A stretch of DNA of 64,000 nucleotides, from NCBI RefSeq assembly GCF_044904605.1, contig NZ_JADIKI010000022.1:1302001-1366000 (forward strand), read 5' to 3'. The translations under genes were made by a program, and so were the position numbers. Below the pieces are notes generated by a model that worked only from the letters and a program-made list of their open reading frames with translations, was not told the DNA's origin and made no database searches. Positions 1-9,000 of the stretch are shown piece after piece (the first letter of the stretch is position 1; each line of letters starts with the position of its first letter). The stretch is from Dyella_B humi. GTDB taxonomy: Bacteria; Pseudomonadota; Gammaproteobacteria; Xanthomonadales; Rhodanobacteraceae.

Positions 1-2
1 GC

Positions 3-398
3 GTGTATGGTCTCTATCTTTGGTCGATATCGCCGTGGATTTACCTGGCGTCCGTTGCGCTCGTGCTGCCGATATGGCTCGCGGCGCTGCTCGCATGGCC
101 TGCATCGATGTCATCGGCACGTGTGTCGCGCGCCTTGCTTGCCAGCTTCCTGACAGCGATCGTCAACATCGTTTCATTGCTTGCCGTGGCCTTCGTTGCC
201 GCGGCCGTCGTTTCCTATAGAGCTACTAGTGCTACGGAAAATGCCGCGACAGTAACTAGCCTCGCGCTGGTGGCGGCCTTGCTATGGTTCGTCATAACGC
301 TGCCGCTGTGCTGGCTCGGCGTGAAGGCGCTCATGCGCAATGCAACGGGGAGCGTACCCGGCGAACAAAGCTATCGGCTCGGCGAAAGCTCGGTCTGA
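3..398 (+). CDS. Small integral membrane protein, 5' end outside window or GTG start
   Basis: The product reads as at least 131 residues with three strongly hydrophobic segments (about residues 11-33, 45-71 and 84-106) and a short polar C-terminus, so it is very likely an inner-membrane protein. The first codon in the window in this frame is GTG at base 3, but the frame is open to the window edge, so the true start may lie upstream. No family motif is recognised and no function is proposed. It ends 10 bases before the end of thiE, which is on the opposite strand, so the two genes converge. Confidence 0.6.
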   Translation: MYGLYLWSISPWIYLASVALVLPIWLAALLAWPASMSSARVSRALLASFLTAIVNIVSLLAVAFVAAAVVSYRATSATENAATVTSLALVAALLWFVITLPLCWLGVKALMRNATGSVPGEQSYRLGESSV

Positions 399-408
399 CC
401 GTTTCCCA

Positions 409-1050
409 TCAACCCGGTCGACTGGCCAGGATGCGCTCCCATAGTTCTCTCGACGCCTGTTGAGGATCGGGTGTTCCACAAATGGCGGACACCACGGCGA
501 TGCCGCTCGCACCCGTCGCCAATACGTCGCTGACGTGTTGCTGTTTCAGGCCGCCGATGGCGACGGCGGGAACGGGGCAAGCGGCCACGATTCGGGTCAG
601 GCCGGCGAAGCCGATCGGCTGTTCGTGATCGGTCTTCGTAGGCGTGGCGAACACGGGACCGACGCCCACGTAATCGACCAGCGCCGGATCAACCGCCTGC
701 GCCGCGCTTTCCGAATTCACCGACAGGCCGAGCAGCATGTTGAGCCCGATGCGTGCACGCGCCGACGCGGCAGGCATATCGCGCTGGCCGATGTGCAGTG
801 CATCCACACCGGCTTCGATGGCTGCCTCGATATCGTCGTTCATCACGACCAGTGCAGGCGTATTGCGCAGCGCTTCTTTTACGCTGCGCGCCAAGGCGAT
901 GCGCTCGGTCGTTGAAGCGCGTTTGTGCCGAACCTGAACCATCGTGGCGCCACCTGCGACGGCTTCGCGCGCGGTTTCCACCATCGAATGTTGCTGGCAA
1001 AGGTCGGGATCCAGCACCAGGTAGAGCGAAAGATCGAACGGCTTTTTCAT
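409..1050 (-). CDS. thiE: Thiamine-phosphate synthase ThiE
   Basis: ThiE condenses hydroxymethylpyrimidine pyrophosphate with thiazole phosphate to give thiamin phosphate in the cytoplasm. The 213-residue product is the usual ThiE length and reads as a TIM barrel: YLVLDPDLC at the N-terminus, VRHKRA after the first strands, LVVMNDDIEAA, ALHIGQRDMP, GVGPVFATPTKTDH and VPAVAIGGL near the C-terminus, all typical phosphate- and pyrophosphate-binding loops of the family. The start is the ATG at 1050, which overlaps the thiM stop by four bases (ATGA), so the pair is translationally coupled. A longer frame exists upstream but lies inside thiM and is rejected. Confidence 0.95.
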   Translation of the reverse strand: MKKPFDLSLYLVLDPDLCQQHSMVETAREAVAGGATMVQVRHKRASTTERIALARSVKEALRNTPALVVMNDDIEAAIEAGVDALHIGQRDMPAASARARIGLNMLLGLSVNSESAAQAVDPALVDYVGVGPVFATPTKTDHEQPIGFAGLTRIVAACPVPAVAIGGLKQQHVSDVLATGASGIAVVSAICGTPDPQQASRELWERILASRPG

Positions 1051-1850
1051 GCGTTGGTGACCTGTGCCTGCGCCTGCAACGTGTTTCCATCGAGGCGGGC
1101 CAGCGCATCGATGAATTGCCATGCGAACGAACCGGGACCCGACGCCTGTTGCGCGGCCTGCGATCCTGCCACGCTGAAGCAAGCCAGTGCGCTGACGGTG
1201 GCGGCCAGGGGTGAATCCGGTGTCACCGCCACGAAGGCACCGACCAAGCAGGTAAGGGCACAGCCCATTGCGGTTACCTTGGGCATCAGCGCCGACCCGC
1301 CCGCGATGCGCACACCATCCTGTCCATCGGTGACGAAGTCGATTTCTCCCGTCACGGCGATCACAGCATGCGTGCGCCGCGCCAGCACCATCGCCGACAC
1401 CTCCGCGCGTTCGACGCTATCACCGCTATCCACACCGCGCCCCGAACTGGTATCCCCGGCCAACGCCATGATCTCCGACGCATTGCCGCGAATCACCGCG
1501 GGCCGCAGCGCAAGCAGCTCTTCCACCGCCTTGCGGCGAAACGCGGTAGCGAAATGCGCCACCGGATCGAGCACCCACGGCTTGCCGCTTTCATTGGCAG
1601 CGCTGGCCGCGGCACGCATGCCTTCCAGCCAGTGCGATGAGAGTGTGCCGATGTTGATGGTGACGGCGCTTGCGATGTTCGCGAATTCGCCCGCTTCCTC
1701 CGGCGCATGCACCATCGCGGGGGATGCGCCGGAGGCGAGCAGCGTGTTGGCTGCGAAGTTCATCGCCACGTAATTGGTGATGCATTGAACCAGCGGGGAT
1801 TCGTGGCGCAGCTGATCGAGGAGATTGCCGTAGGAAGTGGGCAGGGGCAT
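1047..1850 (-). CDS. thiM: Hydroxyethylthiazole kinase ThiM
   Basis: ThiM phosphorylates 4-methyl-5-hydroxyethylthiazole, the salvage route that feeds ThiE. The 267-residue product is the standard length of the ribokinase-like ThiM family. Visible family features are SPLVQCITNYVAMNFAAN near residues 19-36, MVHAPEEAGEF, the glycine-rich PWVLDPVA stretch, GNASEIMAL and the C-terminal VTAMGCALT anion-hole region with its conserved cysteine. It is upstream of thiE on the minus strand and overlaps it by four bases. I looked for a TPP riboswitch in the short leader (1851-1910) and found none. Confidence 0.95.
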   Translation of the reverse strand: MPLPTSYGNLLDQLRHESPLVQCITNYVAMNFAANTLLASGASPAMVHAPEEAGEFANIASAVTINIGTLSSHWLEGMRAAASAANESGKPWVLDPVAHFATAFRRKAVEELLALRPAVIRGNASEIMALAGDTSSGRGVDSGDSVERAEVSAMVLARRTHAVIAVTGEIDFVTDGQDGVRIAGGSALMPKVTAMGCALTCLVGAFVAVTPDSPLAATVSALACFSVAGSQAAQQASGPGSFAWQFIDALARLDGNTLQAQAQVTNA

Positions 1851-1930
1851 GACAGATCGGTGCGAGCAAGGAGAGCCATTTTATTCTGAAACACCTCGGC
1901 GTGGATGGCGCGATGCCTTACCATTCGGCC

Positions 1931-2533
1931 ATGGCTACCGCGAAGAAGCAAAAGAAGCCCCGTTCGCTCCCACGCTCGTTCTATAACCGCGATCCTCTCA
2001 TCGTCGCTCCCGAGCTGTTGAACAAAGTGCTGCTGTGCCACGATGGCCGCGCCGGCCGTATCGTGGAAGTGGAGGCATATCACGGCGCGGACGATCCTGC
2101 CGCGCATTCGTATCGCGGCAAGACGCCGCGTAACGAAGTGATGTTCGGTGCGCTCGGGCATATGTATGTGTATTTCACCTATGGCATGCACTGGTGCTGC
2201 AATACCGTGTGCGGACCGCAAGGTGCAGGCAACGCGGTTCTGATTCGCGCGCTACAGCCGATCGCGGGTCTCGACTTGATGTATGCGGCTCGTCCGGTGG
2301 CGAAAAACGATCGGCAGCTATGCAACGGACCGGCTTGCCTTACACAGGCGATGAGCATTACGAAACTGCAGAATGGTATCGATCTGGTGCGCGGTGATGC
2401 ATACGCGATTGCGGATGACGGAATGCCACCGCCGGAGCAGCCGGTACAGACCACGCGCATCGGCCTTACGAAGGCGGCGGATTATCCGTGGCGGTGGTAT
2501 GTGGGGGATAGTGCTTATGTGTCGCGGAAGTGA
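1931..2533 (+). CDS. AAG-family 3-methyladenine DNA glycosylase
   Basis: Base-excision repair enzyme that removes alkylated purines. The 200-residue product carries the AAG/MPG core: LLCHDG, the catalytic glutamate in IVEVEAYHGADDPA, SYRGKTPRNEVMFG, the MYVYFTYGMHWCCN hairpin and VLIRALQP. These are the characteristic DNA-intercalating and active-site segments of the family. I chose the ATG at 1931 (MATAKKQKK) because homologues start close to this basic segment; an in-frame ATG at 1913 and a GTG at 1901 are alternatives, and none has a convincing ribosome binding site. The gene is divergent from thiM. Confidence 0.9.
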   Translation: MATAKKQKKPRSLPRSFYNRDPLIVAPELLNKVLLCHDGRAGRIVEVEAYHGADDPAAHSYRGKTPRNEVMFGALGHMYVYFTYGMHWCCNTVCGPQGAGNAVLIRALQPIAGLDLMYAARPVAKNDRQLCNGPACLTQAMSITKLQNGIDLVRGDAYAIADDGMPPPEQPVQTTRIGLTKAADYPWRWYVGDSAYVSRK

Positions 2534-2633
2534 GAGCTGAAAAGGCGAGACGTGCAGCAAATAGCAGAAGTGCTTTTCTGTTTCTCGTGATGACGAAGAA
2601 TTGCATGCAGCTTCCTGAGTGGTTTCTCCTCCT

Positions 2634-2758
2634 CCTTGCAGCCTGGTTAGCGTCGAGTGAATCTCAGCTCACCGTGCTTATTGCTCGTCATCCCAGCTTT
2701 CGCTGGGGTGACGGCGAGGTGTGGCTGAGATTCGACGCTAATCAGGCTGCAAGCAAGG
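2634..2758. repeat. Nested palindrome with REP-like core
   Basis: Arms at 2634-2673 and 2718-2758 are imperfect inverted copies of about 40 bases. Between them is a second palindrome (2686-2713) whose half-sites, GTCATCCCAGC and GCTGGGGTGAC, resemble the short palindromic repeats found elsewhere in this window. The element fills most of the gap between the glycosylase and histidine kinase genes, which converge here, so it may act as a bidirectional transcription barrier. The open frame at 2530-2787 consists mostly of this palindrome and is not called as a gene. Confidence 0.8.
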
Positions 2759-2800
2759 GAGGGAGCAAATGTCTCGCGCTACTTTGAACACCTATGCGAG

Positions 2801-4579
2801 TTACTCAGAGCACCCTACAGCAGCCACTACTTCCACCAGCTTCACCGGCTCGAACGGCTTGCCCAGTAACTTCACTTTTGAGCCCAGTTCCTTCAACGAC
2901 ACCAACGTTTCATCCGTCGTGATTACCACGCAGCGCATCGTCGGATGCAGCGTGCCGATCTGTTTGAGCGTGTCACATGTATCGGCGTCGGGAAGATGAA
3001 AATCGCAGACGAGCACGTCGATGGCTTTGGCAGTTTCCGCCAAGTGCAACGCATCCTGGCCGCTTCCGCTCGCCATCACTTCGGCGCCTGCGGAACGCAG
3101 CGCGTCAGCGAGCAGGGTGCGCAGTGCTTCATCGTCTTCCACCAGCAGCACACGCAAGCCTGTTACGGAATGCGTGGGCGACGGAACGTGGAATCCCGCT
3201 CCCGCCGGCAAGCGTATGTGTACGGTGGTGCCAACGTTTTCCGCACTTTCTACGCGGATGCTTCCACGTGCTTTGTCGACGAAGTGCTTGACCGCGGCGA
3301 GTCCGAGGCCCGAGCCGAGCCCCGCGGATTTGGTGGTGAAGAACGGCTCGAACAGATGCTCGCGCGCCTCGGGCGACATGCCCTGGCCGGTGTCGGCGAA
3401 TTGCAGGTCGACGTGCTCGCTGTCGGGCACAGCCTTCAACGTGAAAGTGCCGCCGTGCGGCATGGCATCGCGCGCGTTGCCGATGATATTGAGCATGGCC
3501 AGCTCGAATTCTGCGCGATCCAAGTGCACCGGCAAGGGCTGATCCGACAGGTCGGCGACCAGCGCGATGCGCTGGCCGAAGATCTGCTGGATCAATGGCT
3601 GCATGTCCGCGATGGCGACACGCACATCGAAGGCTTCGGGTGTGCTGAGCTGTTTGCGTCCCAGCCCGAGGATTCGCCTTATCGCAATGGCGCCGCGTTG
3701 TGCGGCCAGCTTGATGCCTTCCAGCGAATCCAGGGCCACCTCGTGGCGCTCAAAGGCATCGGGCTTGCTGGCATAGCCCATGATTACGCCGAGGATATTG
3801 TTGAAGTCGTGCGCCAGTCCGCTGGAGACGCGGCCGACGGCCTCGATCTTCTGTGATTGCACCAGCATGGCTTGCGAGCGTTCCTTTTCCAGAATCTCCT
3901 GCTGCAGCGCCTGCTGCGTGCGTTCCAGCGCCTCGCCGTGGTGATGGGCGAGATCGAGCGTTTCGCGCAGTGCCGATACCGCGCGATCCAGAATGACGGC
4001 GATGACCAGGAAACCGATGCCGCTGCGGATGAAGGTAATCCAATGGGATTCCTCGCCATGCATGCCGGGTACATCCCTCGATGCGTCGACCATCGTGCCG
4101 ATGCCGAAGATGATCTGCATCGCCAAGACGATCAACCACAGCGTGCGGCGCCCGAGCAGCATGCCACCCAACACCAGCGGGAAAGCCTGGGTCACCTGCG
4201 AATGCACTTCCGCGTCGAGCCCGGTATGCCAGTAGGACACGGCCATCAGCACCAGCGACATGGAAAGAAACAGCTCGACCGAACGCTTGAAAAATCCACG
4301 GCGCAGCAGCCACAGGTTGAGGTAGACCATGAAGATGGTTGCCGCGTTGATCACCTCGACCAGGTAGTCGATCGGCTCGGCGCCACGCGCGACCGTGATC
4401 CATCGCGGCAGCGACAGCACCGGCACGCCCACGCACATGAGCAGCAGCAGTATCTGCACCATCGGCGCATTGCGGCGGTCCACCGGATTGTCGATCGGCA
4501 CGTTGCGCAACCAGGCGAGGAAGGCGCAAAGCGGGCGGAAGCGGCGGCGGGTGGCCGTAGCCGATGAGGTCGATGACAT
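2801..4579 (-). CDS. Membrane hybrid sensor histidine kinase with C-terminal receiver
   Basis: A 592-residue signalling protein. Several membrane helices lie between about residues 40 and 200, followed by a coiled linker and a kinase core: phosphoacceptor His257 in GLAHDFNNILG, N-box NIIGNARDAM, G1 box FADTGQGM and G2 box GSGLGLAAV. A receiver domain occupies about residues 475-592, with the acidic pair in VEDDE, phosphoacceptor Asp526 in VCDFHLPD and Lys574 in LLGKPF. The H-box type is that of HWE-unrelated, HATPase-containing hybrid kinases. I chose the ATG at 4579; the frame extends upstream but that part reads as non-coding. The gene is divergent from the response regulator at 4884, the likely partner. 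Confidence 0.9.
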   Translation of the reverse strand: MSSTSSATATRRRFRPLCAFLAWLRNVPIDNPVDRRNAPMVQILLLLMCVGVPVLSLPRWITVARGAEPIDYLVEVINAATIFMVYLNLWLLRRGFFKRSVELFLSMSLVLMAVSYWHTGLDAEVHSQVTQAFPLVLGGMLLGRRTLWLIVLAMQIIFGIGTMVDASRDVPGMHGEESHWITFIRSGIGFLVIAVILDRAVSALRETLDLAHHHGEALERTQQALQQEILEKERSQAMLVQSQKIEAVGRVSSGLAHDFNNILGVIMGYASKPDAFERHEVALDSLEGIKLAAQRGAIAIRRILGLGRKQLSTPEAFDVRVAIADMQPLIQQIFGQRIALVADLSDQPLPVHLDRAEFELAMLNIIGNARDAMPHGGTFTLKAVPDSEHVDLQFADTGQGMSPEAREHLFEPFFTTKSAGLGSGLGLAAVKHFVDKARGSIRVESAENVGTTVHIRLPAGAGFHVPSPTHSVTGLRVLLVEDDEALRTLLADALRSAGAEVMASGSGQDALHLAETAKAIDVLVCDFHLPDADTCDTLKQIGTLHPTMRCVVITTDETLVSLKELGSKVKLLGKPFEPVKLVEVVAAVGCSE

Positions 4580-4883
4580 GAGCGGGGACTCTCGTGACAA
4601 CCAGTGAAGATAGCCGATCCCAGCGGGAACGGCATGGACGCATACGCGGCCGTACTCGGCATGTGCATGATGGCAGCCGCATCGTGTCACCAGGCCACCT
4701 TGAGGCTGGGCTTGATTGGCCGATGCGAAATGTCTCATCCGCACCCTGTGTAAGGATGCACATGGACTTTACAGACAACCACGACGTAACCTGCAATGCG
4801 TGACATACGCGTGGAACGCGCAGCGGAAACTGGAACCGCTGCGGAAACCACCGCCGATACGGCGGATGGAGCAGGGGAAAGGC
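4580..4883. promoter_or_regulatory. Divergent control region between kinase and response regulator
   Basis: About 300 bases separate the start codons of the kinase (minus strand) and the regulator (plus strand), so both promoters should lie here. I see no convincing sigma-70 hexamer pair and no clear operator. The regulator has a strong purine-rich ribosome binding site (AGGGGAAAGG) just before its ATG. Confidence 0.4.
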
Positions 4884-5579
4884 ATGATTGAAAGCGTAAA
4901 GGGCAACGTGCTTGTCGTGGAAGACGATGCGCAGTTGCGGAACGACATTCTGGTGCCCGGGCTGAAGGCATTTGGTTTCAACGCGGTGGGCGTGGGTAGC
5001 GCAGCGGAGCTTTACCGCTCGATCGTGGTCGAGCGTTTCCGGCTGATCGTGCTGGATATTGCACTGCCGGACGAGGATGGGTTCAAGATTATCGGTCAAC
5101 TGCGCGCGCTGTCCGACATGGGCATCGTGGTGCTGTCCGGACTGGATTCCACGGCGCATCGCGTGCGCGGGCTCATCGAAGGCGCCGATGTCTATCTCAC
5201 CAAGCCGATCGATGTGGAAGTGCTGGCCGCTTCGCTGCACAGTTTGAGCCGGCGCGTAAGCAATGCAGCTTCTTACGAGCTTGCTGCCACCGGCTGGCAT
5301 CTGGAAGCAGGCGGGTGGCGGTTGGTTGCGCCGAACGGCGCAATCGTCGCGCTATCGCTGCCCGAGCGGCTGTTGCTCAATCGGCTGGCGACTTCCTCGC
5401 CGGAACCGACCGCGCGCGGCGTACTGATCGACGAAATTGCCGGCGTCATTCCTGGCTTCGATCCGGCGCGGCTGGAAATGCTGATCCATCGTTTGCGGCA
5501 GAAAGTGACAAAAAAAGCGGGTGAAGAACTGCCGCTTATTGCCGTGCGAGGGGTGGGTTATACCTTGGCCTTGAATTGA
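4884..5579 (+). CDS. OmpR/PhoB-like response regulator
   Basis: A 231-residue protein with an N-terminal receiver domain (acidic pair in VVEDDAQL, phosphoacceptor Asp58 in VLDIALPDEDG, Lys107 in YLTKP) and a C-terminal winged-helix region ending in a GVGYTL motif, which is the typical OmpR-family terminal hairpin. The effector domain is rather divergent, with IHRLRQKV as the likely recognition helix. The ATG at 4884 follows a near-ideal ribosome binding site; an in-frame TTG at 4716 is rejected. The divergent hybrid kinase is the probable partner, and the next gene downstream on the same strand is the giant exoprotein. Confidence 0.9.
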   Translation: MIESVKGNVLVVEDDAQLRNDILVPGLKAFGFNAVGVGSAAELYRSIVVERFRLIVLDIALPDEDGFKIIGQLRALSDMGIVVLSGLDSTAHRVRGLIEGADVYLTKPIDVEVLAASLHSLSRRVSNAASYELAATGWHLEAGGWRLVAPNGAIVALSLPERLLLNRLATSSPEPTARGVLIDEIAGVIPGFDPARLEMLIHRLRQKVTKKAGEELPLIAVRGVGYTLALN

Positions 5580-5774
5580 GCGGGTCAACGCATTGCGCGT
5601 CTTTACATATGCAAGAAAACGCAAGAATGGGTAGTTTTTTGAGATTGTGGGACGCGCGCCGAATACTTAAAGTTCGCCTCGCTGCGAGGTGGCGCTACGT
5701 CACGGAAGATGCGGGACTGTGATATTCGCAAACTTCCTCCGGAAAAACTGGGCACGTCATCTCGTTTCAGCAGC

Positions 5775-5796
5775 AAAGCGTCATTAAAGCGTCATT
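5775..5796 (+). promoter_or_regulatory. Exact tandem 11-bp repeat, candidate response-regulator site
   Basis: Two perfect adjacent copies of AAAGCGTCATT occur at 5775-5785 and 5786-5796. OmpR/PhoB-type regulators are known to bind head-to-tail direct repeats with about one helical turn (11 bp) spacing. The site lies between an OmpR-like regulator gene and the exoprotein gene that starts about 300 bases downstream. Binding is inferred, not shown. Confidence 0.5.
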
Positions 5797-5820
5797 GTCT
5801 AAAGCTTAGGGAGCAGGGGG

Positions 5821-5878
5821 AGATCTCACTGCGGATGGCATGATTCGTGGATGAATCGTGCGAGTCCAAGTGAGATCT
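5821..5878. promoter_or_regulatory. Inverted repeat in leader of the exoprotein gene
   Basis: AGATCTCACT at 5821-5830 and its exact inverse AGTGAGATCT at 5869-5878 flank a 38-base spacer that itself contains GATTC and GAATC half-sites around 5842-5857. It could be an operator pair or an RNA hairpin in the 5' leader. The remaining sequence between 5580 and 6097 holds no convincing gene. Confidence 0.45.
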
Positions 5879-6097
5879 GGGTGAGCTAACAGGGGTCGCT
5901 CTTCGATACATCACGTGTCATCCGACTGGCTTGATGTCCAGCGCTTGTTTGCAGCCGTATGTCTGGCTGCAACGAGAGCAGGCGTCGAGCTGGAGCGGTG
6001 TGTTGCGCGTGTGATTCGACCTGCGCGGGGCGGCAAGCGTCCCGCGTTGCGTGTGAACAAGCTGCCATTCCCAAAAACTTCGATCAGGTGTAGTGCC

Positions 6098-9000
6098 ATG
6101 AGTTCTAAGTGCCGCCCGTGCCGGAATCGCCTTGAATGGCGAGATGCCGCGCTGTCTGATGCCACTCCCGTCATCACGTCTGACGCTCCTGCGCGCAGGC
6201 ATGCAGTGGGTCGCCGCTTTGCGGTGCTGTCGCTGCTAGCTACCGCGCTGGGCATGACTAGCCTGGCGTATGCCAGTGGTGGCCCGACCGGCGGACAGAT
6301 CGTCGGCGGTTCCGGGCAGATCCAGCAGATCGGCAACACCACGACCATTCGCCAGAACAGCCCGACGCTGTCGCTGAACTGGCAAAGCTTCAATATTGCG
6401 CCCGATCAGACGGTGAACTTTCTGCAGCCGGGCAGCAATGCGATCGCGATCAATCGCATCTTCAGCAGCACGCCTAGCGAAATCTACGGGCATCTCAATG
6501 CCAACGGCCAGGTGTGGTTGATCAATCCGAACGGCGTGCTGTTCGGGCAGAGCGCACAGGTGAACGTTGGCGGCCTGGTAGCGTCCACGCTGGATTTTGA
6601 CGACAGCACGCTCGCCTCGGACAACCGCCGTTTCAGCGGCTCGGGCAAGGGCAGCATCATCAATCGCGGCAGCCTGACGGCGAGCAACGGCGGCTATATC
6701 GCTTTGCTCGGCAATCAGGTTTCCAACCAGGGTGTGGTCACTGCGCAGTTGGGCACCGTGGCGATGGGCGGCGGCAGCGCCGTTACGCTCACGTTCTCCG
6801 GCAACCAGGTGGTGCACCTGCAGGTCGATCAGAGCACGTTGAACAACCTGGTGGAGAACCGTCAGCTGATCGTTGCCGACGGCGGCCGCGTGATCATGAC
6901 CGCGGGTGCCAAGGACAGTTTGCTCGCCAGCGTGGTGAACAACACCGGCGTGGTGCAGGCGCAGACCGTACAGAACCACAACGGCGAAATCACGCTGCTG
7001 GGTGGCATGACGGCGGGGCAGGTGAATGTTGGCGGCACGCTTGATGCGAGTGCGCCGAATGGTGGCAATGGCGGTGCCATCGAAACCAGCGGCGCACAGG
7101 TGCACATCGCCGATGGTGCCGTCATCACCACCAAGGCGGCCGGTGGTAAGGATGGCACGTGGCTGGTTGATCCCACCGATTTCACCATCGCCGCCAGCGG
7201 CGGCGATATCACAGCCACCAATCTTGAAACCCAGCTCGCCAACGGCAACGTCGCGTTCACCAGCGCTAACGGTGCCAGCGGTACCTCCGGCAACGTCAAC
7301 GTCAATCAAGCGGTGACGTGGAGCGCCAATACGACGCTCACGCTGACCGCAAGCAACAACGTCAACCTCAACGCCGCCATCACCAATACCGGCGCCAGTG
7401 GCAAGACGGTATTGAACGCGGGCAATGCTTTCGTCAACAACGTCGGCGCGTCGGGTTTGGGCGGCAACTGGGCGATCTACAGCGCCAGCCCCACGGCTAC
7501 CGGTGAGAAGTTGGGCGGCCTCGCGCCCAACTTCATTCAGTACAACGCGCCGATCGGCACTGCGGCGGCCGCCACAGGCAACGGTGTGTTCTACAGTTTG
7601 GCGCCCACGCTGTCGGTCTCGGGCGTCACCGGCACCGTGTCGAAAACCTATGACGGCACCACCAGCGCATCGCTTGCGGCGTCCAATCTCAGTACCAGTG
7701 GTTTGATCAACGGCGACACCATTGCATCGGCCGCCGGTACGTACAGCCAGTCCGACGTGGGCACCGGCCTCACGGTGACCTCGCCCTCGTCCATCGCCGG
7801 CTTCAACATCGTCAACGGCAGCACGCCAGTTTACGGCTACACCCTGTCTGGCGCGTCCAAGACAGCGAACATCGGCCAGATCATCGCGGCGCAGTTGTAC
7901 GCCACCATCATCGGCGACCCCACCAAGGTGTACGACGGCACCACCACGGCCACGCTGACTTCGGCCAACTACTACATCACCGGCCTTGCCGCGGGGCAGA
8001 GCATCACGGTGAACCAGCCCAGTTCGGTGGGCTACGCCAGCGCCGACGTCAACACCAACGGCGGCACTACGCCGGGCGGTGGCCGGGTGGCGGTCAACGC
8101 CAGCTTCACTAGCACCAACTTCGTCGTTGGCTCAGGTACCAAGCTCTCCAACTACATCCTACCCACGGCCACCTCCATCACCAGCGCCGCGCTCGCCCAG
8201 GACGCGACGGCCGGCTACGGCATCATCACGCCGGCACCGGTGCAGCTGAGTGGCGTACTGACCACCAATAAGACCTACGATCAGACCACCAACGACACGC
8301 TGGACACCAGCAACGCCAACATCTACGGTGTGCTCAGCACCGATCACGTCACGCTCGACAAGAGCAACGCCGTCGGCATCTTCGCCAGCGCCAATGCCGG
8401 CAATAACATCGCCGTCGCGCTCAGCGGCTTCGCCCTCGTGGATACGACGGATTCCGCCGGTGTCGCCGCCACCAAGGTCGCGGACTATCAACTGATCGCA
8501 CCAACCAACCTGACCGCCGACATTGCCCGCTACGCGCTCACCGTCAGCGGCATCACCGCGAACAACAAGACCTACGACGGGACCACCGCGGACACCCTGA
8601 ACACCAGCGGCGCCCAGCTCAGCCCTGCGTTGAACGGCGACAGCGTGCATTTGACGGGGTCGGCCACGGGTACCTTCAGCCAGTCAGACGCTGGCACCGG
8701 CCTGGCAGTAGCGGTCAACGGCCTGTCCGTCGACAACAGCAACTACACCGTCAACGCGCCGACCGGCCTCACTGCGAACATCACACCGCGGGTGCTGGAC
8801 ATCGAGTTCAGCGGCAGCGCCGACAAGATCTACGACGGCACCAATTACGCCACGCTGTCCACGGGCAACTTCACGGTCGCCAACGTCGTGTCGGGCCAGA
8901 CCGTTTCGGTGAACCAGGCGCCTGCGGTCTACTCCGGCGCCAGTGCGCCCAACGTCGGCACCGACACGGTGACGGCCATGCTGCAATCGTCGGATCTCAC

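Noticed and set aside
1851..1930. Possible TPP riboswitch upstream of thiM
   Set aside because: The leader is under 80 bases and lacks the CUGAGA and related conserved blocks of the thi box.
3750..5300. Minus-strand open frame of 516 codons across kinase and regulator
   Set aside because: It lies antisense to the regulator and out of frame with the kinase, has no domain content and a shadow-like arginine/histidine-rich composition.
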